NCBI GenBank assembly: GCA_030765065.1
Contig: CM060982.1
Coordinates: 15,125,630 to 15,189,629, forward strand
Origin: Deroplatys truncata
Lineage: Eukaryota > Arthropoda > Insecta > Mantodea > Mantidae
Reading direction: 5' to 3'
Length of the DNA stretch: 64,000 nucleotides
Part shown: piece after piece, positions 10,201-21,549 of the stretch
Layout of the letters: each line of letters begins with the position of its first letter
How positions within the stretch are numbered: the first letter of the stretch is position 1
The notes under the pieces: generated by a model
Told to the model about the DNA's origin: nothing
The model's input: the letters and a program-made list of their open reading frames with translations, nothing else
Database searches by the model: none
Position numbers and translations under genes: made by a program

Positions 10201-10414
10201 GATGATAGGAATGAATAGACAATGAGAAGATCCAGGGCAAACAAGGTGGTGGTAATAGGTTAGGACGTATACTTCACTGTGAAACGATATACAGTTTGTC
10301 CCTCTCCGTCTCGCACACTACTCTTTAACATATAAAAAGTTTGTAAGGTTTAGAAAAAAGTATATAAAAGTGTTGTAACGCTGGATGATAAAAGTTTTAT
10401 AATCGAATTACTCT

Positions 10415-11735
10415 CTATATTACCGTATAAACCTACATTCCTTCTCCTTCAAACCCTGTCTATCCTTGTATCTCTCCCGTTTTCCATATTTCTCCCATAT
10501 AAACGTATACTCTGCTCCTCAAACCATATCTAGACTAGCACCTCTCCTCGTATACCCTACCGCTCTCATATAGATGCATTTTCCTCCTTGAAGACTCTCT
10601 CAACCTAGCACCTACCTTCGTTTTCCCTATCTTTCCCATATAAACGCATACTCTATCATTCAGACCTTCCTGTCTAGCCTAACACTTCTCCTCATATTCC
10701 CCCACCTCTCTCATATAAGACGCATTCCCTACTTCAACCCTGTCTAGCCTAGCGCTTCTCCTCGTATTCCCTATCTCTCGCATATAAACGCCTACTCTAT
10801 CATTCAAAACTCCTAGCCTAATACCTCTCCTCGGTTCACTTCTCGCTCATATAAAACGCCATATTCTATCCTTCAAGTCCTGTTTAGTATAACATCTTTC
10901 CTTGTATTCCCTACCTCTCTCGTATAAAGCGTATCCCTCCCTCCTTTAGCATCTGACTAGCACTAGCATCAGCCCTCGTATTCCCTATCTCTCCCCTATA
11001 AACGCATTTTCCTCCTTGAACTGTTGCATATACCCTCGTTTTCCCTATCCTTTCCCATATAAGCGCAAAAGTGACCCAGCTTCTGTCTATCATACCGCCT
11101 GCCCCCGTTTTCCATATATTCCTCATATAAATGTATACCGTACTCCTTAACCTCTGTCTGCACTAGCACCTCCCCTCGCATGCCCTATCTCTGTCGTATA
11201 AAGCATATCTCTCCCTCCTTCAGACCCTGCTCTACCTCAGAACTCTCCTCGTTTTCCCTATCTCTCCCATATAAACGCATTTTTTCCTCCTTGAAGGTTC
11301 TCTCAACCTAGCATATACCCTCGTTTTCCTCGTCTCTCCATATAAAAAGCCATACTCTACCCTTCAAACCCTGAATAGTCTAGTACCTCTCCACGTATCC
11401 CCTATCTCTCCTGTAAATATGTTCATATTCCCCCTGCTTCAGCATCTGTCTATCCTAGCCTCTGTTCACGTTTTCCTTATCTTTCCCATATAAATGCATA
11501 TTCCATATCTCAACCCCTATCTAGTCCAACACTTCTCCTCGTATTCCCCGTATCTCTCATATAAAACACATCCCCAGTCCTTCAACCCATGACTTGGTCT
11601 AGCATCGATCATCGTAGTCCCTATCTTCCCCATATAAACGCATTTTCCTCCGTGAACCACCGCATATACCCCCCGTTTTCCCTATCCTTTCCCATATAAA
11701 CGCAAAAAACTGCGCCAGCTCTCCCCTATATACCC
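10415..11735. repeat. ~70-bp minisatellite, about 18 degenerate copies
   Basis: A pyrimidine-rich unit recurs roughly every 70 bases. Its most conserved part reads TCTCCCATATAAACGCAT, preceded by CTCGTTTTCCCTATC and followed by CTCCTTCAAACCCTGTC / TAGCCTAGCACCT. Copies are seen near 10495, 10637, 10707, 10778, 10848, 10918, 10990, 11054, 11268, 11488, 11558, 11630 and 11690. Copies differ by 10-25 percent. Short frames in it are not supported as genes. Confidence 0.9.
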
Positions 11736-11743
11736 TACTAGCA

Positions 11744-11887
11744 CGGGATCATCGGATTTACTACCCTTCCTAAGGAAACCATGCTAATAGGATGTTTACG
11801 CCCGAAAAATATACATCGCCCTCCGCCGGATTTGAACTCGCAATCTCGCGAATCAAAGGCTAGCATGCTATCCTAAACCACGGAGGA
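11744..11887 (-). mobile_element. tRNA-derived SINE, tRNA-head fragment
   Basis: Reads on the - strand from CCTCCGTGGTTTAG (A-box region) through GAGTTCAAATCC (B-box) and GGCGGAGGGCGATG, then part of the body, ending at about 11744. The 3' half present in other copies is missing. Confidence 0.85.
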
Positions 11888-11959
11888 CTGCAATGCGAAT
11901 ACTATGGACATTTTTTATCAAAACGCAAGCATCCCTTGTTATTACATAATTTTGCGACT

Positions 11960-12870
11960 CAGTCTTATTACTATGTGGCTTAGACTGCATCTGAGCTTTA
12001 AATTCTTGTTTTTTCTTGCTGTTTCAAGAGCATTGCATCTTTTGTCAATAAATTCACAGAGTTGAGTTAGCCCTGGTAGCTGTTTGCCTGAAGCGTGTAA
12101 CTTCCGTTCCATTTTAGTCTTGCTATCAATCTTCTAACAACAAAGTAAATTATCATTGAATCCCAACTTTTTGCTGATTTAAAATATCTAATGCCTTCAA
12201 ATTGTTTTTATAACATATCATCCTCTTAACCTGAGTTGCATTTTCAATCACAATTGCAAGCAGCTTCATGATATTATCAATACGTGTGTTAACAATGAGC
12301 TTTTATTTTTTTGTATTTTATTTTTTGGTTCTATTAACAATTTCCAAGCAACGTCATATCCGTCCTCGTCAAATGGGTTAATGGAATGCATCTCCATGGA
12401 GAGCTGACATTACATAATGAAATTTCTGTAAGTTTGAAATACTTTCATTGTTCGCATCACTAGAATATAAATATGTTTTCTTAAAACTAATCCATTCATT
12501 TACGTTTCCACTAAATTGAGGTGCAGATAATTGAGGAAGCTTTACTCCAACTACTGGCACAGCTGTCACATTACAAGTTTGTGAACATTGGGTCTCCTAG
12601 AAGTTTCCCTGTAAGAAGCTTAATAAAGCATAGTACTTATTTTCCACTGAAGCTCTTTCTTTGTCATAGTTTCAGCTTCTTCTAACTCATTTTGCCAATC
12701 ACTGAATTTTGTCCAATTTTCTTGCAGTAAATGTAATCCAACTTCGCATTGTCCTCTTTCCCTTGATCAGTCCAGGCATTTATAACTGTTTCCAGCCTAG
12801 TAAGTGCTCCTTTTACGATAGCACGTTTTTTTATCCATGCACCAATTCTTACTTCGTGTGCCATACTTCA
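11960..12870 (-). pseudogene. BEL/Pao-type gag remnant
   Basis: Three stretches in different frames on the - strand match the gag of BEL/Pao retrotransposons (DUF1759-type). The first is 12864-12682, an N-terminal helical part containing KGALTRLETVINAW. The second is 12569-12378 and beyond, with the hallmark KLPQLSAPQFSGNVNEWISF followed by SNLQKFHYVMSALHGDA. The third lies at about 12130-11985 and contains QLCEFIDKRCNALE, which corresponds to the C-terminal gag helix. Stops and frameshifts separate them, so the copy is dead. No protease or RT of this element is found next to it; a SINE fragment and the minisatellite lie beyond its 3' end. Confidence 0.8.
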
Positions 12871-13485
12871 GTATGCAAAGGTATATGGAAGGGATAGGTA
12901 CTTCTCTTACCTTATTGAAGCTAATTCATTGATGACCATAGATGTTTAGCGCCGTTAACCCCCATATCATCATTGAAGCTAATTAACTGGTTAGGTATAT
13001 CTCAAAAAATCTTCGTCACTGCTAGATATAACCGCATTTGCACACTGCCCTATGTCTGAGCAGTTTACCTCGTAGCAGACAGGAAGTGTTCCTAAGCAAA
13101 GCTATTTGTATGTCTAGAGTAATTTTTCTAACGATTGGTCGCTACTTTTTTGTACAGAACAGAGATTGATGGTTTTTTTCCCCCATCGCTTGAGCAAGTG
13201 ATTGTTGTGTGTAGTACATGGCTAAATCGCTACCAAAGAAAAGACGGAAAAGCATGAATATATAAGATTCGGCTTTATGTATATTGAAAGCATCTGTGAT
13301 ACATTCACATGTCTTTCTCTATCCTCTATCTTTATTAATGGGTATACAAATTATTCTTACTAAAGCTTATTTTTCTTTCTACAACATTTAATCCAAATAA
13401 ACCTTTGCAAAAATAGCAACATTACACATTTCTTTAGGATATAAAGAGAACAGCGATAGTAAAATATTTAAGAACTGGACGCTAT
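12871..13485. other. No gene recognised
   Basis: AT-rich sequence without open frames or repeats that I can support. Confidence 0.5.
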
Positions 13486-13489
13486 ATGC

Positions 13490-14050
13490 TGCCCTTAAAA
13501 TTCCATACTCTTTACATGCAATCGCGAAAAACAACTGAATGTTGAAAGGACCTTAAAGAATGACCAAGTAATGAACATTTCGAACTCTTAATAACGGGTA
13601 TCTCAGAATTGGCTTGTGCCACGAAAAACTTATTTTAAGTAAATTGAGTGTTTTAAAGAGCTCTACATTTTATGTGTAGCACGTTTTCGCCTATATCTTA
13701 AGGTCCAGCAATTGTACGAGATTACACAAATGTTTTCCAACTGAAGTGTAATTCACATGCTATTCCTAGAAACTCAAGATAAACATATTATTTGTCGTGC
13801 TAATATTTTTAATATATGGTATTTTAATCAAAATCGTTATACTCATTTTTTAGAAATAAAAGATTTCGAAAAATGTTCCATGTAAAGTGTAGTTTGGAGT
13901 GAGAGGATTTTTTAATACCTTCCTGTCGCATCCTTGGAAGCTACTGAACCTAAATGCCAACTTTGGTATTTATCCAGCTCTTCGTTTTTGAGTTATTGTG
14001 TTCACAGTCACACACGGACTGACAAGTCATACACAGACAAGTTTTGCGTT
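13490..14050 (-). repeat. GT-family dispersed repeat, copy 1
   Basis: Read on the - strand it gives the family signature in order: GTGAACACAATAACTCAAAAA, GGATAAATACCAAAGTTGG, GATGCGACAGGAAGG, TTTACATGG, AACGATTTTGATTAAAATA, then the tail with AAATGTAGAGC and AACACTCAATTTA. The other copies lie at 34.1, 47.1, 48.1, 48.5 and 63.4-64.0 kb. Confidence 0.8.
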
Positions 14051-14763
14051 AGTAATCGAGGTAGTTAACTATGTAAAATCTAGCGCTGTGAATGCTAGAC
14101 TTTCTGAGGTTTTATGTTAAGAATTAAGTAGTGATCAACAAACTCTGTAACAAAGTGAAGTTCCCTGGCTCTCAAAAGTAAGGTGCTCCATGCTCACTCG
14201 GTTATTCAATCTAAAATCTGAAGTTGAAATGTTTTTTATGAGTTCAAGGAAAGAGAGAGAGAGATCTGTACATGCAATTTACAGTTGATAAATGCATCCA
14301 CCATTGGCGTATTTATCAGACCTCTTTGAATCGCTCAACCTTTTGAATTTGAAACTACAAGGTTAGAAATACATTTTGAAGCTTATGTTACAATGAAACG
14401 TTTTCTCGAAAACAAAATAGGTTTATGTCAATGTCGCCTTCAGAGGTCAGAACACAACTTCACATCACATCTTAACGAGCTTCCTGAGGATACAAAATAT
14501 CTTCCATTAAACTTGAAAAGTGAATTACAAACGTTCATTTCATAACATCCGTATCCTTAGTACCGATATTGGACGCTACTTTCCAGATATTTCTTCAGAT
14601 ATCTTTCACACGAGATCTGTTCAAAATATAACTGCATTTGTGTACTGATTTGCCTCAGAGCAGGCAATCGACCTAAAATGTGATTCTAAAGCAAAAGCGG
14701 AGTTTCCAAACTTGACTGTTGAAGAATTTTGGTTAAGCTATTTTCCTGCTTACCCACAAGTTG

Positions 14764-15066
14764 CTATGTATCTGCAAGGTTGTTTGTGCAATTTCCATCA
14801 ACATATCTATGGAAATCTGAGGTTCTACGCTGGCATGCATCAAATCCAAAATACCGAACAGGGTAGATGTGGAAAGTGAGCTTTGTGTCCATAGAGTCCA
14901 AACCATTGTATTTCTGAGCATGGGTTCCCTCTTGAAAAATGTTCACTTTAATGCCTCGCCCAACGTATTCAGCGTTAACGGTATTTCTTGTATACACACA
15001 CTGTATATTGAGTTTTCTAGGAACTGCCTGTGAAATCCACGTCATTTCGGAAGGTGTTTTGTGCAT
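14764..15066 (-). CDS. Unrecognised 100-residue open frame
   Basis: The frame starts at ATG 15066 in a favourable context (ACAAAAATG). It has a balanced amino-acid composition including four cysteines (IQCVYTRNTVNAEYVG near residue 25, FDACQRR near 78, DGNCTN near 92) and no low-complexity bias, unlike most frames here. A possible splice acceptor (TTTCACAG ending at 15028) lies inside it, and a good donor (GG|GTAAGC at 14753) lies just after its stop codon. I do not recognise the family. It could be an exon of a secreted host protein on the strand opposite the protease, a processed fragment, or chance. It sits ~0.7 kb from the CUB exon. Confidence 0.3.
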   Translation of the reverse strand: MHKTPSEMTWISQAVPRKLNIQCVYTRNTVNAEYVGRGIKVNIFQEGTHAQKYNGLDSMDTKLTFHIYPVRYFGFDACQRRTSDFHRYVDGNCTNNLADT

Positions 15067-15099
15067 TTTTGTTTAATCTGTAAACTTTAAGAGCTAGAT

Positions 15100-15280
15100 G
15101 AAACGTAGTGCAAAAAATGTAGTACCTTTAAAACACAATTTATTTCGAAGAACTTTCAGTCATTTCTGAGATATATTATTGGTTTGAATTTTTCAGTAGT
15201 TCTACAAGTGATGTCTCCATTCAGCTAATTCTCACGTCATGGAAAGTGTATGGGTTTACAAATGTGGGAAGAGAAAATAA
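15100..15280 (+). repeat. GT-family dispersed repeat, tail only
   Basis: Shares AAAAAATGTAG, ACACAATTTATTTC, GAACTTTCAG and the CTCACGTCATGGAAAGTGT segment with the tails at 34.34-34.47 kb and 63.42-63.57 kb. Confidence 0.6.
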
Positions 15281-15795
15281 GCATTACATATATTCTGTTT
15301 ACTTGAATGCCTCCACTCATCTCTTATTCCTGTAATTGAATTCCTTTTTTTCTTTTTTTTCAACATAACATAGTCAGCCAGCAACCAAATAAAATATAAC
15401 TTCACCAGTTTGTTCTATATCTCCGTTCGAAATCCAGCTCTAACACCAAGAAGAACTGCCATTAGTTTATAAAATTTGAGACATATTTGTCTAGTTTTAT
15501 GTCTTAAGGCTCTTTGTGGTATTGTGTTTTATAGAATTTATGAAGGTTTATATAAATGTCGTTCTCTCCCTCTCTTCTCTTCCTCTCTCTCTCTCTCTCT
15601 CTGTGATAGTATTAATCTTGTTTCACAATACATGCCAAATACGTGCACAACAAAAACTACCCATTGTTATGCTTATTCAGCTAGTGCACATTTTAAATAT
15701 GCTTGCAATCAATACAAACTTAATTCAAATAACTGATATATTTATATTTCTAGCATCACCCAGGAATTAAATTGAGCTTGCATTGTATGTTACAG

Positions 15796-16035
15796 AGTCC
15801 AAACTGCTCTAAAGGTGGGATGACTGTCTATCCATCAGAGGAAATCTCTCCCAATAATGGTCATGTTTACTGCGGCTATGGATCGTTTACTGTCACCTCT
15901 ATCACAAACAGAATGACTGTAAATTACTATGCTGAATATGATACCCAGGGATTTTTCACATGTCTGATGACAACTGACAACTGTGTTCCTCCAAAACCGC
16001 CGAGTCCTGAATGTGACTGTGGTTGGAAAAAAGAG
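15796..16035 (+). CDS. CUB-domain exon of a CUB/trypsin serine protease
   Basis: An 80-codon phase-0 exon between acceptor TTACAG (ends 15795) and donor GAG|GTAATT (16036). The protein reads SPNCSKGGMTVYPS at the start, then GHVYCGYGSF and NRMTVNYYAEYDTQGFFTC, and ends with ECDCGWKKE. This is the second half of a CUB domain (the YCG turn followed by N-x-M-x-V-x-Y-x5-D-x2-GF) and the Cys-rich linker that precedes R|IVGG in insect CUB-serine proteases ('venom serine protease'-type). These are secreted trypsin-like enzymes. The exon joins in frame to 31134. Upstream exons (signal peptide, first half of CUB) were not found. The function is well supported by family; the specific substrate is unknown. 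Confidence 0.85.
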
Positions 16036-18559
16036 GTAATTACATTACATTCCGTTTTATTACCTTTCTTTCAAATGACACTCTCCATCTGAAAATCAGG
16101 TATGCTGAAATATACTTGTACTATTCTAAGATTCGTGTTAGTAATAGTAATAATTAAAGTCTTATACATTGTTTAAGTAGATCATAGATAGAGTTTCACT
16201 TTCTAGTGTATGCTTTAACTGGCAATTATACATTATCTTGAAACAAATGAGTAGCGTCAGCCCTAACGTAGGTGACTTCATTCATTTGGCACATTTGTTT
16301 CCTTATTGCTTTCACTAGTATACTCATAACCAATTCCTTCATTTGAGAAATATGGGGTGGCTGTAATTGCAAACCTTGCATAGATCTTGATTTTATAGTG
16401 AAGAATTTATCACAGTCTTTCAGTTTTTGCTAGGCTTCTCACCTTTCCCTAAATTGGCTTTTTCTCTCCTATTCATACTATATTTCCTCCAAAAATGATG
16501 TTTGTTAGATCCGGTTCCGGGAATTGAGGAGGGGCAGACACATGTGCGAATGTGAAATGGATATGGAGATCGGCCATTTTGGAACAGAATGACACTACAG
16601 GATCTCTTGGTTTTCATTCATTTCACAACTAAATGCGAAACCTTTTTCTGTATCCCCTCCAACGAAATCGTAGGCAATGAGAGTTAATAAGTTGCATTCC
16701 TTTTCAAAAATTTCATTTCCATTGTTTCCTGCATCAAGATATTACAAGATACGATAAAATCCACATTCCTCATTTAGCACTTGCGTTTTTCTACTTGCTT
16801 CTCCAGATGTTTTAGGATGCCTGGGTACCCTAAACGTTTTTATTTTTTTCTTCCTTTACAAGTGCGCTTTGACCGGACAAGTGATACTGAATTGTGAATG
16901 AATATAAGAAATGCTAAAATGAACCTAGGATCCACAGATCTTATTGCCTTCTGAGGAAGAAACGTCAGCAATGGCCTTATCTGGTAACCTGCCTCAATCA
17001 GGACCCTCTGAAATCTAGTGGTCGATATAAAACGGTATGTGATATGCAACACCGGTACTGGTTACAAATTGTTAATTACATACCGATATTGGTAACAAAT
17101 GATTAGTGACATACTGCCACTGAGTTTTACGTTCAGATGGCTCAAAGTGCTTTTTATAAAGATTGCAACAGTATTTCCGGAAGCAAAACATCTGCTGATT
17201 AGTTGAGTCATATCTTGCATTCCTGGAGCACAACCATTCTAGTGGTTACTTCAAGTGCAGTTAATCCATACCTGGTAAATCCTCTCTTAATCCAAAAAAA
17301 ATTGTTGTTGTTTTTTCCCCCTAATTTTCGATGGAGAATAGGAATCTGATGATGTTAGGGAACTGCGGTAGTTTATTTTGGCTGCTGTTCAAATACCGTC
17401 AGGGTAGAGTCGTGTAACTTCTAAAGAATAGGAGTTAGAAGGACTATATAAATTGTAAAAATATTTTTTAAGGTTCCAGAGATAGAGGTGTACCTCAGGA
17501 TGCCTTCTGAAATCTGGTTTGAGTCCTGTGACGGGTAAAAGTTTGCAACTTCTATAGTATGTAAATTATAAATATGTAATAAACTTTAATACAAATTCTA
17601 ATTACTCCGCAGATAGGTGTGCCTCCTCTGTCCTTTCATTCGAGCACTTTGTGTGTAATTTCGAAAGTATAGCAGTTACAAAGATGAAATAAATTTAAAA
17701 AATAGTTATATATTTAAATTACAACGCTAAAAAAGGAGTTTGGTTATTCTCTTTAAAACCTGACGTGGGTGTAAGTCTGTAACTTCTAAGTAATTATTCA
17801 AGAATTACATTAAATATTTTAATTATTATAATTTGAAAATAAGAGTGATGAATCTCCTGTACCTTCCTGCCAATATGCACATTTTTATGAAACAAAAATT
17901 AAATTTTACTACAGATACTGAATCTATCGAACGATGGAAAAACACCAGGATGTTGAGTACTATATAATTTTATTGCATTGACTGACCAATTTCGAGACAG
18001 AAATATTTAGCTATTGAGGGAAAAACTTTGTACTATGACAACGCTAGATAGACAAGAAGTAAATTTTATTTTTAACCTATAAACCGTAGGGGTTGCAATT
18101 TTTTTAACTTTAACAGGACTCGAATTAAATGTTTAACAGCATCCGAGGTATACATATCGCTGAACAATAATTAAAATATAGTTTTAAAGTTTAGTATTTA
18201 TAACTCACGCACTTTAGAAGTTTCACGTCCAGTCATAACGTAATTCGAATATCAGCACAAAATAATAACCGCAGATCCAAAACATTATCAAATCCTTATT
18301 TCCCAGTGAATTAGGGGGGAATCGGATTAAGAGGAGATTCGCCGAGTAGATTAACTGTGCCACCAACTGTATAGATGAGTTTTAAGTCCACCAACAAACT
18401 TCAAGGGGTGATTCCTGACTTGAAATGGAGCACCAAAGTTCATAGCACCTTGGGTCCTGAAATGCATAGTTTCCATGGTAGATGGTAGTGATGACATTCT
18501 CTCATAACTTGCAGTGTGCGTTTTGTGTGTTGCAAATAGTATGATTTAAGTAACAAAGA

Positions 18560-19610
18560 AGCACAAGGGTCCAGTAGTCATTCCAGGAACAAGACGAGAT
18601 GGTGTTCGTATATGACCAAGCAGGTGGAAACTGTCGAGAGGCAGCACCAATGTACCGAACCACGTACTCCGGCAGACATCACACAACATTTGGAGCCATT
18701 TTCGGCGTTTGTGTGACCATGGGTCCTTTGAGACAGACGAACGTTCAGAGCGGCCGCGGACTGTACTTACACCAGATGTGGGGGAACGTGTTCTCCATGA
18801 TATTAAGAACAACCATGCTACAACTTCCACGCAATTGGGCCCCCCCAACATGGTGTAAGCCAATGGACGGTTATCTGTCCTACATGACAACTGCATTATG
18901 CCTATCACCTCCAACGTGTGCAGGGTGGATTATCCTCCACGGGAAAGATTCTGTCGCCGGTTTGTGCAACAGTCTATCGCCATTATGGGATTTCAGTCTT
19001 CTTCACCGATGAAGTGATCTTTGGTACAGATGGCATCATTCACGTGCATAATCGTAATCTGTGAGCTACAGGAAATCCTCACTGAACGCTTAAAGCGTCT
19101 CATCAACAACGGTTCAGCATCATTGTGTCGGCATAGATTATTGATGACCGCCTACTTGGTCCAGTTCTTCTATAACGCCTGAACGGAGGAACGTATCTGG
19201 ATTTCTGCAAAATACACTGCCTCCATTACTGGAGAATGTGATTTTGGCAATACGACATGCAATGTTACTGCAGCACGATGGAGCGCCAGCTTACTTCCGC
19301 ATTTATGTTTGACGACACCTCAGCACCTTTCGCGGACGTTGGATAGGACGTAGAGGACCTTTCCCATGGCCTGCCTGATCACCGGATTTTAAACACCCTG
19401 GATGTTTACTTGTGAGGACATCTGAAAAGCATTATGTACGACGAACCTGTTCCTGATGTTCAGACCCTTCAACAGCGTGCCCAGGTAGCCTGTGACGATA
19501 TTCGGATACAGACCGGAACATTTGAAAGAGTGAGGCAATCCATGATGAGATGTGAGAACGCGTGCATTGTATCCTATGGAGGCCACTTTGAACATCTGTA
19601 GTGACATGGA
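18560..19610 (+). pseudogene. Mariner/Tc-type (DDE_3) transposase remnant, DUF4817-like
   Basis: The N-terminal helix-turn-helix part is clear from 18599: MVFVYDQAGGNCREAAPMYR followed by GRHHTTFGAIF, matching insect transposases with an HTH of the DUF4817 kind. Downstream, pieces in all three frames follow the expected order: TPDVGERVLHDI (~18768), FCRRFVQQSIA (~18950), the region of the first catalytic Asp (~19000) and a C-terminal part ending near 19605. Many frameshifts and stops make it non-functional. It lies in the protease intron. No terminal repeats were found by eye. Confidence 0.75.
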
Positions 19611-19859
19611 TGGAATTCATGCCATGTACTGCCAGCTAGGGCTCTTTGTTTGGTGTTCTACAGTGTCATCCTCCGTGGAAGTTATACATATCCGGACACT
19701 AGGTGATATGAACTTTTATGCTCCATCTCCAGTCAGGAATCACCCCCTGATGCTTGTCGATGGATTTCAAACTCACCCTGTGTGGGATAAGCCGGGGTAA
19801 GCATTAAATGCACTTGAAGAAGCCTTTCCATATTACTCATTCCTAAGCCTACCTACAGC

Positions 19860-20033
19860 ATGTTTGATGATTCTTTACGTCAAACAGCCGTGATTCTTGT
19901 TTCGTTAGCATCACTTTTACTTGCGAGAGGCCATTCTTGTGTGGAACACAAAGCAACAGGAACGTCTTGTGGTGTAACACAAGCTCACTGTACAGAACGT
20001 GTAATACATATGTTTTCGCAAGAAGGAAAGTAA
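19860..20033 (+). CDS. 57-residue ORF with signal-peptide-like N-terminus
   Basis: ATG at 19860, stop TAA at 20031-20033. Residues ~9-22 are a hydrophobic core (TAVILVSLASLLLA), followed by a likely cleavage region RGHS and a short mature part with three cysteines (SCVEH, TSCGV, AHCTER). It overlaps in another frame the longer open stretch 19937-20251. A weak donor-like AA|GTAAAG overlaps the stop, so it could instead be a first coding exon of a secreted protein. It lies just after a dead transposase inside the protease intron. No family is recognised and a chance frame cannot be excluded. Confidence 0.3.
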   Translation: MFDDSLRQTAVILVSLASLLLARGHSCVEHKATGTSCGVTQAHCTERVIHMFSQEGK

Positions 20034-21549
20034 AGTTGTATATTTATAAAGATATGGTTTTCATAGGAAAGGAAGGAGGTCCATCGTGTTTGCTAAGCAA
20101 ACTAAACATAGTACGTAATCAGCAAATATTGGTTTTGATTTTAAGTGAAGTGTATATGAGTAAATGCTTAATTGTTATTTCCACCAATTTTTCAGAACTT
20201 CTATATTTAAATACCATAGAAGTAGAACCCTCTATGTCCAAAATTCTGTAAGGGAAAATTTTGTGGCAGTTGGTATCCCTAGCTTTAGTATGCATTTAAG
20301 ATCGTAGGCTTTGCACATGATCAAGTTGGATGAGATTTGCCTTGCAAAGTAAGGATCAAAGCCAGTTTTATCCAAGTTGGCATAGTTGTGTTGAAAGTAC
20401 TTTTTCTTGGGAGACTTTGTTTGGCGATTACTCCGTTTTCACGTGGCGCTTACTAATATCTCGGAATTTCACCAAATTAACAATTTCTGTTTTACTGGAT
20501 CCCAAACATTAAGAAAGGGCTTACTATCTACTAATGAGGGCTTTTTCGGAGACTATGAAATGAAAATTCATACAAATTTAATAGTGGCGAAGCTAGTATC
20601 ACTTATGCTATATTGCATACCTCTGTGCAATGCACCGACAAAATAAACGTTGTGCCTGTAGTCGTACCTCGTATGTTATTCGATTGCTAATTCAGCACTC
20701 AATTTCGAATGCTTTAACAGCTATTGTATGGAAACATATTTTGTATTTGCTCATATAAGCCGCTTAGTCCAAAAACTTTCTAAAGTCTGCTCCGCCACAG
20801 TAAAAGTTTATCGGAAAATCGGTAACCCTATGGCACATGCACTTCTCCACCAGATTCGTCTGGTATTATTGAAACCGCTCAGTGCACCATCAAGTCTAGA
20901 ATTAAGGCCAAATGCAATTGATTTTCTGCTAGCTTGTCCAAGAATATTTTAATGGACGCCCCTAAATTGCGTTGGAACCAAAATTGAGAAATATTTTCGA
21001 GAATGGGAAAATACCTTTTATTTCAAACTTTTTTCTGAGGTTATTAGTGGTCAAGTGGACAGGTTGTGTTTAACTGAAGGGCATTAGATAGTTTTAAAAT
21101 GAGAAGAGTAGATCTCTACGATAAAACTTGCAGATGTATGATGTATTGTATGTCAACATTTTGGGAAATTTTAGTATTTTCCAGCATTTTCAAAATTCTA
21201 AAGAAAGGACTAAATTTTTAAACATTAAGAAAACAGGGATTTTCAACGTCCTCCTTGGATGCGAGTGATATAAAACAAATCAAATGAATCTGAAACGTCA
21301 AAGTAAAAAACACATGCTGAATGGTTGATTTCACATGGTATGACACATTGAATGACCTCTGCGCTGTAATTAGAATAACACATACTCATCCATAGAAGCA
21401 TTCCCTCTTTGCTTCACCACTTCATCAGACAGAAGTTTAAAGAAATCCTGCACACGGTGGAAACAAGCGGGAAGCATCATACAGGAGCGTTCCATTTTAT
21501 ACCTTTTATTTTTCCTATTTCCTGCAGTGTTTGATTTTGGCTAGCTAGC

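Noticed and set aside
15476-15770. Two overlapping + strand frames just before the CUB exon as upstream protease exons
   Set aside because: They run through a CT microsatellite and do not contain the first half of a CUB domain.
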